Assembly: GCF_030247185.1 (NCBI RefSeq)
Contig: NC_080571.1
Coordinates: 81,340,525 to 81,404,524 of the forward strand
Direction: 5' to 3'
DNA from: Malaya genurostris
Lineage: Eukaryota; Arthropoda; Insecta; Diptera; Culicidae
Length of the DNA: 64,000 nucleotides
In this document: in pieces, positions 1-9,654 of the stretch
Layout of the letters: the number at the start of each line of letters is the position of its first letter
Position numbering within the stretch: the stretch's first letter is position 1
Notes under the pieces: model-generated
Database searches by the model: none
Told to the model about the DNA's origin: nothing
Seen by the model: only the letters and a program-made list of their open reading frames with translations
Position numbers and translations under genes: made by a program

Positions 1-1415
1 AAAATAACGCGCTTTCGTCAATCACTTTCCTTTTTTATTTCGTTCTTTTTTTGAATTGACGGCATCGAGCACAATTTATATATCGAAAAATGGAAACCTG
101 TATGCTGTTCATTACCTACACGGAAAGACCGAAATTAGCATTTTGGCGAAAAAATTAGTTGATTTTCTGATTTTAGTTAGTTATTTTTTGAGACAACTAA
201 AAAAATCTTACTTTTGCTAATTTAGATTTTTTAATTCTAATTCTCTTAATAATAATAAAATATTTGTTGAAATAGCTATTTTTTTAGTTGAATTCACCAA
301 TTAAACGTGCTGTCATTTCTTAGCTAAGGCACGCTTCATATCCATTCAACTAATTTTTTAGTTGAATTAGAGAAATAAAACGTTGTTTTCAACCAACATA
401 AATGGTTGAATTGGTTTCTGCAATTAGCAGCTATATGGCGCTCGTTAACACCGTAATGACTACTAGCCACTAGATGGCACACTACTACCGAAAAAAATTT
501 CAGTCGCGGTTCTCTTTTCTATATTGGCAGGTATAAATACGATGTTGTATTGGAGAAAAAGACATAAGCGAAACATAGACTTCTTTTTGAAAATTTTACT
601 TCTAAATCGTTGTTTTCTTCATTCGACTTCGCGAAATCGACTCTCTCACTGAAAACTTTGAGCACTCGGAAAACAAAAACCGAATACAAGTAGTACACCG
701 GAAGGCGTAGCCCGGAATGAGAAGATACAAAAAAACATCATTTGACGTGTACAATTAGAGTGCAACATTCGAAACTCACTTCACTGTTTCGCGTAAAAAC
801 ATTATTACCCACAATCGCTTCAACTGCGCACAAATTCTGAATAAATACACTTTCCACTATCAGTTTACGTCATTTTTACATATCGGTTTAGAGTTTTATA
901 TAGGGATATATCGTAACACATGCGAAAAACATCTAAACAATTTGCGAGCAGTTTCAACAAGACTGTCCCTTTTAGCTTTTGAATGGATTGTTTTGCTTTG
1001 ACACTGCTGTCCTTCAGTAATGACGGTGATAGATAAATAGAATCAAAGTTTCTGATTTTAATAACGAAATTAGTTGTCAATGAGAATTTCGTGTTGGATT
1101 GAAATATTGCTGGTTTATGTCCAGAATATTCGCCAACTAAACACATTCTCTAAAAATAAGAGTTTTTTTCAGCACAGTAAATTCTAAATTTTAACTAATT
1201 TTATAGTTATTTTGGAAATTTTGTTGTTAAAATCAACTAATTCAAAAACAGTAATACGAATTAGGCGCAGAGCTAATTTCGGGCGTTCCGTGTAATTGAA
1301 CATGTGGTTCGAAATAAAGAAACACGTGAATCAAGTAGGCTCAATAAAATTTGAACACAAATCAGTTTGGCACTAAACGATTTTATTAATAATCTAGTAT
1401 TCTCTCCAGCGGGCA
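1..1415 (+). repeat. Dispersed repeat R1, copy A, split by a TIR element
   Basis: Bases 1-118 plus 1293-1415 match 4218-4481 in the same orientation: shared blocks include the segment around TATATATCGAAAAATGGAAA, the AATAAAGAAACACGTGAATC segment and the end TCTCCAGCGGGCA. Copy A is interrupted at 119-1292 by a TIR element; copy B is not. The family is unidentified. The spacing of two direct repeats about 2.7 kb apart, each with an AATAAAG signal, would suit LTRs of a decayed retroelement, but I see no TG...CA ends, primer-binding site or polymerase between them. The left end may lie outside the window. Confidence 0.6.
119..1292 (+). mobile_element. TIR element 'CACGG family', copy 1 (1174 bp)
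   Basis: The element runs from CACGGAAAGACCGAAATTAG to the inverted end GCTAATTTCGGGCGTTCCGTG and is flanked by TA on both sides (117-118 and 1293-1294). The uninterrupted repeat at 4218-4481 shows the target site without it. Copies 2, 3 and 4 lie at 7995-9168, 10268-11461 and 62544-63639. No transposase is visible. A 93-codon frame on the minus strand (865-1146) also occurs in copy 2 and in changed form in copy 4, but it matches no family I know and overlaps TIR-like AACTAATTT segments, so I treat it as incidental. Non-autonomous; superfamily uncertain (see the finding on 2-bp target duplications). Confidence 0.85.
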
Positions 1416-1667
1416 AGCACTACACAACTCGATATGAGCCAAACAATCATCGAAGATCTAGCATGCATTGAACGGAAAATTTTCAAGTTCATACAAAACC
1501 TTTTTCAAGATTTTCTCCACTTTCCCGAAGGATTTTACTTATGTAATATAGCCTAAAACCTCCGCATAAACGTCACCTATCGAACAAAAAAAATCATTTG
1601 TAAATCGGTCCACGCATATCCGAGAACATTAGCAACACACACTTTTTCCACTGTTATTTTATATGTA

Positions 1668-2589
1668 ACACATGGATCAATAAGTCCCGAGACTAAAGCA
1701 GAGATGGCGCTCGTAGTAAACCAGTAACCACGTCTTTCTAGAGTACTAACCTTTGCTTGAAACGGGTCAAAATTTTAAGTCGATCCGACCAGGAACAGCT
1801 GAGTTATCGAGGTTGGAGTAAAGTCGTTTTGTAGTTTGTTTAAAAAATGAAAAAACCGAGTTTCGTGTTTTGATGAAACATTGTTTTTTAATGGGTAAAA
1901 ACACCGTGCGAGCGAAACAATGGGTTGAAAAATGTTATCCGGACTCTTGTCCATCAAAAGCAACGATTTGTCGGTGATTCGCCGAGTTTAAACGTGGTCG
2001 TACCGACACAAATGACGCGAAACGCTCGGGTAGACCTGTGGAAGCCGTTACACCGGAAAATGTGAGTGAAGTGACAAAAATTATAATGAAAGATCGTAAA
2101 GTGAAGCTCCTTGAGATTGCTGAGATGACACAGATATCATATGAAAGTGTATTTACTATCCTTCATGAAAAATTGAGCATGAAAAAGGTTTTTTCCAAGT
2201 GGGTGCCGCGATTGCTTTCGATGGAACAAAAACAGCAACACCACAAGTCGATGAAAACAATGGCGAAATTGAACGAATTGGGCTTTGATCTGCTTCCCCA
2301 CCCCCCATACTCGCCAGATTTAGCCCCCAGTGACTACTGGCTCTTTGCTGATCTTAAAAAAAATACTCCAGGGAAAAAGATTTGGCTCAAATGAGGAGGT
2401 CATCGCTGAAACTGAAGCTTATTTTGAAGCGAAAGATAAATTTTTTTATAAACATGGTATTGAAAAATTGGAAAAACGTTGGAACCATTGTATCACCCTA
2501 AAAGGTTGATTATGTTGATGAATAAAAAAAAATTTTGCAAAAAAAATGTTGTTTCCATTGTTAGTCTCGGGACTTATTGATCCATGTGT
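1668..2589 (+). mobile_element. Internally deleted mariner element (922 bp)
   Basis: Perfect terminal inverted repeats of about 29 bp (ACACATGGATCAATAAGTCC at the left, its reverse complement at the right) are flanked by TA at 1666-1667 and 2590-2591, the target duplication expected for Tc1/mariner. It encodes the broken transposase described separately. At 922 bp it is shorter than the usual roughly 1.3 kb, in line with loss of the central catalytic region. Confidence 0.9.
1847..2525 (+). pseudogene. Mariner transposase pseudogene, central catalytic domain deleted
   Basis: The reading starts at the ATG at 1847 (MKKPSF), is broken by early stops and frameshifts, and becomes open at 2038-2394 (118 codons). 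The visible parts are the N-terminal helix-turn-helix DNA-binding region (residues such as KHCFLMGKNT in shifted frames), then VTPENVSEV, and a second HTH (KLLEIAEMTQISYESVFTIL) ending in KWVPRLLSMEQKQQ. That stretch joins directly to HHKSMKTMAKLNELGF and LLPHPPYSPDLAPSDYWLF. Family knowledge: the first two catalytic aspartates of the DD34D triad lie between these blocks, so both are deleted; only the last (in APSDYW) remains. The C-terminus continues out of frame past 2394 to about 2525. It cannot be active, but its ends could be substrates for a related transposase. Confidence 0.85.
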
Positions 2590-2830
2590 TATACTAGCGG
2601 ACCCCTGCACACTTCGTAGCGCAATAATATTAGATTAGATGTAGAAAATCAAAACTACTTATCAATTTTAATGATTATTGAAGAAAAATATCATTATATT
2701 GCTCTATGATAGTGGCCCCAACCTTTTTATATCGCGGACAACAGGACAAAATATGTAAAACCGATGGTTTACCGAAACGCAAACAGGCAGCGTACAATTT
2801 ACCATCCGAAAAAAAAACTCTAAATTCACG

Positions 2831-3350
2831 CTACAGACTCATAACGATTATTGACGGTAATGGAAAAGTTAAACGGATGAGAAAACGACGTTCAATTTGA
2901 AATGGCATAGCAGTTGGCATCGTTGGAATGCGTGGAATGAAAACTTTTTTTCTTCTAATTTGCCATTCAAAATTGTTGTCTCGACAACATTTGCGATTAA
3001 CTTTTGAACTCTTAATTTTTTTCTGTACTTGTTCCTCTATTGTCTGCACTTTATTTTGTACTTTGTGTGCTTGTTTCGGTAATTTGTGTGTTTTTTCCTG
3101 TACTTTCTGTGCTTGTTTCAGAATTTGTTCCTGTACGTTCTATACCTACTCCAGTATTTTCTGTATTTGGTCCTGTAACTTTTGTACTTATATCTGTACC
3201 ATCTGCTCATTCTGTACCTTTTTCTGCACTCAATTGGGCCAGTACTTCCTTTACTTGTTTCCCTCATTTCTGTACTTGGTTTTGTATTTTCTGAACTTGC
3301 TCCTGTACCTTCTTAATTTTTTCCTGAACTTAGCTTCCGTACTTGTTCCT
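2831..3350 (-). pseudogene. Decayed heptad-repeat (coiled-coil) reading frame
   Basis: On the minus strand the sequence consists of degenerate 21-bp units like GTACAGGAACAAGTACAGAA, which translate as the heptad V-Q-E-Q-V-Q-K. One frame can be followed from about 3250 down to 2831 with heptads such as VQEQILKQAQKVQEK, VQNKVQTIEEQVQKK and then KSSKVNRKCC. It has three or four in-frame stops before the open part (2831-3049, 72 codons). Hydrophobic V/I/L residues at a and d positions suggest a former coiled coil. The plus-strand reading (Cys/Phe/Leu-rich, 2928-3470) is its antisense shadow. The parent gene is not recognised; a retroelement ORF1 or a host structural protein are both possible. Confidence 0.4.
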
Positions 3351-4217
3351 TTCATTTCTGTACCTGTCCCTGTGAATTTCTCACAGCTCAAAAATTATCT
3401 TTGGATGGAAATTATTTCGAATACTCCTAAATTTGAATTTGAAACGTCCCTCATGATTGCTCGAGATTAGTGAAGTAGAATAGTAGAGTGTTCTGTAAAA
3501 ATGAATCATCTGACAATTGTTTTTGATTCGATCTCAACATTTTCCCACAAATCAGGTACACACGTACCCTTCGCACTTTAAAGCAGTTTTTTCCTGCTCT
3601 TAAAAGTCCCAAATCATTCAAGCAAAATACAACCAAAATCAGTTTGACGGTTTATGAGCAAGAGAGTGAATCATTCGAATAAGTCAAACATTTCGATGAG
3701 CTCCCAAATCTCGGTTCAATCGATGTAATTTAAAAACAGAAGGTAAACGGGATGGTTCGAGTACATTGGACGAAACTGTTCATAGTTACTCAAATGCAAA
3801 TAATTTGAAATTTCGGAATACTCTGGGTTGATATAATTCGAATCGAGTTTGGGCCAATTGAAGACGTTTGGACTCAAATAAATAACCGAACTTGCAATTT
3901 GAAGCAATTGATGAAATTTGGAGGTCGTTTCGAGAAAAAATTACACAAAATCCCGTCCAAAAATTTTTTCAGAGGTATAGCACGGGAAATGCTTATGAAA
4001 AATATAAACCGAAAAAAAAACAGAAAACATCCTTATAATTCGAATGGAATCGTTCCAAAAAGTAGAGAGCCGAACAGTTTTGGTGTTTTAGTTAACGGTC
4101 TTAATTTGAAGTGGCAGCTGAGGTGTGCTGATCCTGTTGTCTCAGTGCATTGTGAAAGCAATAATTATATCTATCAAGAAGATACAATTCACATTTCTGG
4201 AATTTTAGGAAAACAAC
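3351..4217. other. AT-rich stretch without recognised genes
   Basis: Holds a plus-strand open frame of 112 codons (3899-4237), basic (many K/R) and without recognisable motifs, whose end overlaps repeat R1 copy B. It lies between the two R1 repeats, so it could be the tail of a decayed element, but nothing in it identifies a family. Confidence 0.3.
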
Positions 4218-4481
4218 GAATCATAAAAAAACGTTAATCACTTTCTTTTCTTATAGTCGTTTTATAATTTGACTTCACGACATTGAACCCAAATTTATAT
4301 ATCGAAAAATGGAAACCTGTGTGCTGTTCATTTGACGCTCTTACTTAATTGAACATGTGATTCGAAATAAAGAAACACGTGAATCAAGTAGGCTTAGTGA
4401 AATTTTTGCACAAACCAGCTCGTTTGGCGCCAAACGGTTTTATTAATAATCTAGTATTCATATTTTGCTCTCCAGCGGGCA
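4218..4481 (+). repeat. Dispersed repeat R1, copy B (uninterrupted)
   Basis: Colinear with 1-118 plus 1293-1415. At the position where copy A carries the CACGG element, copy B reads ..TTACTTAATTGAACATG.., supplying the unoccupied site with a single TA. It diverges from copy A by scattered substitutions and small indels. Confidence 0.65.
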
Positions 4482-7400
4482 GCATTTTTGTTTGATTTTA
4501 GGAATAAAATGATTTCTTTCAAACTAATTTACAAAGTGATTTTTGGTACTACATTTATTTGTTTTCAATTTTCTAATATACAATTATTTTTAATTCTGCA
4601 ATTTTTCAAGACTTCTAGCCGTTTTGTGGCTAGACGATCGAATTATTTACATACCATACTCAGGCCCTGTTTTTTTTTTTAATTTTCATAGCATCCAACG
4701 ATTCGGTGCTCCATCAATCAAAATAGAGATCCTGCATGAAATATTTTTTGCAAAGAAAATGTGTTATGTAATGTTGTGAAATTTGTAAAATATCCCCAAT
4801 TAACGATACACACGCTTCAATTATTGAAAATCCCATAGGAAATTAAAGAAGCAGATAAACGTTACTTATAAAACTTGTAAAAAACTTTATCCGCGGAAGA
4901 TAAGAAAAGGCCCTGGATTATACTCGCGGGAAAAAATGCTCTTGTTTATTAGAAATAAAACTGTTACGGTTCATTTTAAACTTAGTTATATAAGTACACA
5001 AATGGGATCATAGATAAATTGAACCTATTTCTTTCTTGAAATAAAGATACAGCAGGATTGAGGCAACATGGATATCTCGATAACGTCAATTCAACTTTGG
5101 TTGACATGTAATAATTAGTTAGTTTATTTCAACAACAAAATTCATCGGGAACAAATAAATTTTTCGTTTGGTTAAACCACAGTTTAGATTCAAATCAAGC
5201 AGTGAGCATTGGTTATATTTAAGAGAGAAATTGGTTCGAAACAATCATATTGTAGCTTGATATGAACATAAATCATGTTGAAAATTCTACCAACTAACAA
5301 CTGTGTGTAGAGCAAAAAGTGATAGACAGCGAAATCGGAGGGAAATGTAAATAGAAGAAGACGAGATTGACAGGTCATGAGGCGAGAGAGAGCAACAGAT
5401 TGGTCGCACCCGCATCAAATAATCACGATTTTTAATATTTCTGTATACAAAAGTTTCTAAGTATTCCTTTTCATGACATTTTGCCTCGTTCCGATTTTAG
5501 CACGGTTCGTTTTTGGCAACAGAATCGTACGAATATGACATATTTATTAGAATGATGGCAGTATTTCCGAATTCAAAACAATTTCATTTTTACATTGATT
5601 TAAACTGTTAACATAACTTCTTACACCCATATACTATTTGAAATAGATCGTCGAGATCAGCAAATGTTTGTAACAAATAATTTTAGTGAATTTTCTCGGA
5701 GGTGGTAGCATCGATTTTCTCCATCTAAGATTCAAATGATCTTAATAGGCCAGTTTTTACATCCGCAATCAGGAGATACACAGGAAGTAATAGTTGTATG
5801 CCTTTATTCAAGTTATCTTCCTAATAATAATTAATATTGTGTGCTCGCGTCGCTTAATAAGAACGAATCCCAGACGAGTTATCCTTCCAATTCACGGTAC
5901 GTTCAAAAGAGTTTGATGAGTCGTCGTCTTCCGTGAAGTAGACGAATTATCAAGATTTTCTTTTTCTATTCCATATGCTTAATCATAATCAGAATTAGAA
6001 TTGTATACATACCAATCCCTAAGCAACAAACTATGGTCAATCAGCAGAAAACATGATGATTTCAGTGTGTAATCCGGAAAGACAATCGTCAGAACGCAAA
6101 AGAAAACATTTTTACTCCTTTTCCTATTCGCTTTTCACAATCAGTCCTGAAAGAAGACACTTTCGTAATGGTTGAAGTTTCCTGTTACGAGCTTTGAAAT
6201 AAGAAAACTTTTCCATATTCCGAACAAAATTCTGCCGGGAGCGAAATTTTCGCATGTCCGACATTTCTTTTTACTTCGGTGTAGGAGACTTTTATATGAC
6301 CGATTGACCGATAAACGATGAAAAAGGCATAACAAATATTAAGTTTATTCAAATGCAAATTAGTTAAAAAAAAAACATTAAACGTATTCAAATCATTCTT
6401 GGGTCACATTGAAACTTCAACCCTTCGCACCCGCATACGTACTGTGAGCGTCGTATCCTGTTTTGCGTGGATCGATAGCAAGATGCATAAACAAAACAGC
6501 TCCCCTTCAAGATTCTACTCTTGGCAAACATAATGATGAAACATACGCAGCAGTTTATGTCAGTACCGTTGCTGCTGGTTCTTTCTAGCATCCGTATCCC
6601 ACTGGTCAATGACCCTAGTGCCACCCCAAACAGCCTCCGGCTTCTCATATTGTTGCTCTCTCAGTGCCATGTCAACTGGAGCAGTGGAGCAATGGAGAAC
6701 CGAAAAATCGAGAGGACGAGAGAAATGTGTTTCTGACCGCGCACCGAGTCAAGAACATTCAGAGCCGCCTTTTTCATTCGGAATTGGAAACATAGTGAAC
6801 AAGTCGGTTCTGGAAAAAAAAGTAATAACAAGCACTACATCAACATACAATATTACACATAAAAACACAGCACAATGCCGACAGTCGACGAGTAAACACT
6901 GATTCATGGAAAATGAAGATTTATTACAAACTGCCTCGATATGCCAAAACCGTCTTCGGTAATTATCACGCTGCTCACGCTGGCCATCAATCACTCGCCA
7001 ACCTTTCGAAAGCAGGGCTAAAATCTTCCCACTATGTTCAAATTAAGTTATTGACCACAGATCATTGAATTTTATCGCTCTCATAAAATTTCGTTGAGTG
7101 CTAACCTAACTACATATACTAGCCGAACCGATTTGTTTCCTAATTTCCCAGAATTCTCCTGCAAAAATGCTTAATTTAATATAAACGTTGGCTCATCTGA
7201 ACCCTGCAAATCAGCATTTAATCACAGGCAATATTTTAATCCTTTGGGTCGGTCGGTTGGTTGGATTATATTTTCCCGCTTTTCATTCCGTTGACGTTTG
7301 CGCTCCCCGACTAGTCATTCCACTCTGGACGAGATGGAACTCGAATTGCGTCGCCGTTTTTTTACAAAGCTCGAGAAAATTACGTAACATTCAGCGTGCG

Positions 7401-7994
7401 GTGCGAGACTGTGTTGTCACTCGTAACGGTAAATCGGGTATTGCCCTTTCTTCTGCTTTTGCAGGTGCGATACTCTACAAACGATCGGAATGTGAAAGTG
7501 AAATCGGCAGTGTACGGCAGGATTACCAGTGGTTCAGAATTTCGAAGCGTTTCCTTCGACATTGTTATTGAACAATGGTACCCATATTTATTTGAGCTAC
7601 TCAATTCTATTAAAAGTTAGAGTGAGATCTGCTATCTTATTTCAGCGCGACGTCTCAAAGGGTAGGGTTAAAATTGATGCGCTTCCTTCGATTTTTTCGG
7701 TCATAAGCGAGCATTCATAAGCAATGAATTATAAAAATTTTTACAGCAGCAAACATACGATTAGGTTAGGAAATTTGTCTTTCGACAGAATGTGCAAAGC
7801 TTCAAATCGAAACACGCTATCCACCCTACTGCTTGCTACCCCGCAACATACAGTAAATATCATCCAGAAACCAACCTTTAATGGTTTCTTTAAAAAAAAC
7901 TGACAGCGACATTGAACACACTATGTGGTGACAAATGGATGTTGAAAATGCTCACGAATGGAAGTAAATAGATACCTGCACATTCGCAACACCA
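4482..7994. other. AT-rich intergenic or intronic DNA, no supported gene
   Basis: Short open frames here are all under 130 codons, overlap on both strands and show no domain. A degenerate mosquito-type repeat trace (GATTTTCTC near 5700) is present. Between about 7180 and 7620 the composition is richer in CG dinucleotides, and a pyrimidine tract ending GCTTTTGCAG before GTGCGATACT (about 7446-7465) resembles a splice acceptor; there is no supporting coding pattern. I see nothing else. Confidence 0.35.
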
Positions 7995-9168
7995 CACGGA
8001 ACGCCCGAAATTAGCTCTGCGCCTAATTCGTATTACTGTTTTTGAATTAGTTGATTTTAACAACAAAATTTCCAAAATAACTATAAAATTAGTTAAAATT
8101 TAGAATTTACTGTGCTGAAAAAAACTCTTATTTTTAGAGAATGTGTTTAGTTGGCGAATATTCTGGACATAAACCAGCAATATTTCAATCCAACACGAAA
8201 TTCTCATTGACAACTAATTTCGTTATTAAAATCAGAAACTTTGATTCTATTTATCTATCACCGTCATTACTGAAGGACAGCAGTGTCAAAGCAAAACAAT
8301 CCATTCAAAAGCTAAAAGGGACAGTCTTGTTGAAACTGCTCGCAAATTGTTTAGATGTTTTTCGCATGTGTTACGATATATCCCTATATAAAACTCTAAA
8401 CCGATATGTAAAAATGACGTAAACTGATAGTGGAAAGTGTATTTATTCAGAATTTGTGCGCAGTTGAAGCGATTGTGGGTAATAATGTTTTTACGCGAAA
8501 CAGTGAAGTGAGTTTCGAATGTTGCACTCTAATTGTACACGTCAAATGATGTTTTTTTGTATCTTCTCATTCCGGGCTACGCCTTCCGGTGTACTACTTG
8601 TATTCGGTTTTTGTTTTCCGAGTGCTCAAAGTTTTCAGTGAGAGAGTCGATTTCGCGAAGTCGAATGAAGAAAACAACGATTTAGAAGTAAAATTTTCAA
8701 AAAGAAGTCTATGTTTCGCTTATGTCTTTTTCTCCAATACAACATCGTATTTATACCTGCCAATATAGAAAAGAGAACCGCGACTGAAATTTTTTTCGGT
8801 AGTAGTGTGCCATCTAGTGGCTAGTAGTCATTACGGTGTTAACGAGCGCCATATAGCTGCTAATTGCAGAAACCAATTCAACCATTTATGTTGGTTGAAA
8901 ACAACGTTTTATTTCTCTAATTCAACTAAAAAATTAGTTGAATGGATATGAAGCGTGCCTTAGCTAAGAAATGACAGCACGTTTAATTGGTGAATTCAAC
9001 TAAAAAAATAGCTATTTCAACAAATATTTTATTATTATTAAGAGAATTAGAATTAAAAAATCTAAATTAGCAAAAGTAAGATTTTTTTAGTTGTCTCAAA
9101 AAATAACTAACTAAAATCAGAAAATCAACTAATTTTTTCGCCAAAATGCTAATTTCGGTCTTTCCGTG
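7995..9168 (-). mobile_element. TIR element 'CACGG family', copy 2 (1174 bp, inverted)
   Basis: Reverse complement of copy 1, the same length to the base (1174 bp) and with no difference in the stretches I compared, including the GGGCG variant next to the right TIR. It is flanked by CA on both sides (7993-7994 and 9169-9170). The 93-codon frame reappears at 8141-8422 on the plus strand with an identical translation. Its distinct, intact flanks show that it is a separate insertion from copy 1 rather than the product of a local inversion. Confidence 0.85.
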
Positions 9169-9475
9169 CATGAACATTATCAGTAGAGGTACTATAGCTG
9201 CAATCCGTTTTATGTTTCGCCTTCTAAAAATGTTTGCCTCATGTCTTCCTGTTGATCACTTAATAGCTGAAGGAAATTCCACACATATTCCATTATATTT
9301 TCTTTCATTTAAGGGCTGCTCTAGCCGAGGGTGATGTTTTGAAGGTTCCACACTTTTCATATCAGACGTACTGTGGCTATGGTGCCAAAATAAATACTAG
9401 TAATGTTGCAGGAGCCTAAACAATTATTTTCTGTGCTTTTATCATGGATTTAGTAGACAGCTCCGATCACGAGAA
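9169..9475. other. Short AT-rich spacer, nothing recognised
   Basis: Sequence between copy 2 of the TIR family and a SINE fragment. A 62-codon frame has no recognisable features. Confidence 0.3.
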
Positions 9476-9580
9476 CGGCAGTAACATGACAAGAAAGACG
9501 ATCGCCTCTCACGCGGCCTACCTGGGTTCGATTTCCAAGCCCGCACATAAAATCAGACAGTTTTTCGGGCCCAAGAAGCG
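9476..9580 (+). mobile_element. tRNA-derived SINE fragment (Feilai-like)
   Basis: Carries a pol III B box (GGGTTCGATTTCC) followed by the body CCGCACATAAAATCAGACAG and TTTTTCGGGCCCAAGAAG. This matches the more complete copy at 20444-20597 and the diverged one at 16160-16271. The A-box region is degenerate and the 3' tail is missing. It lies just upstream of the ITmD37E transposase remnant. Confidence 0.6.
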
Positions 9581-9654
9581 TGTATTCACTGAACGAAAAA
9601 TTGTAATTGTCACTCTGGATCAGGAGTCGGGAACCTTTTGAGTCGATAGAGACC

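Noticed and set aside
865..1146. A conserved 93-residue protein (identical in 8141-8422)
   Set aside because: Identity comes from two identical copies of a non-autonomous TIR element. Copies 3 and 4 do not preserve it intact, it has no recognisable domain, and it overlaps subterminal repeat sequence.
2928..3470. A 180-residue Cys/Phe/Leu-rich protein on the plus strand
   Set aside because: It is the antisense reading of the 21-bp heptad repeat; the periodic TGTACTT units force the Cys/Phe/Leu composition.
7430..7470. A 36-nt intron between GTAAAT and TTTTGCAG
   Set aside because: Too short for an insect spliceosomal intron (usually above about 50 nt), and there is no coding continuity across it.
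119..9168. A composite transposon bounded by copies 1 and 2
   Set aside because: The outer flanks do not match (TA at the left, CA at the right), while each copy has its own matched 2-bp flanks, so they inserted separately.
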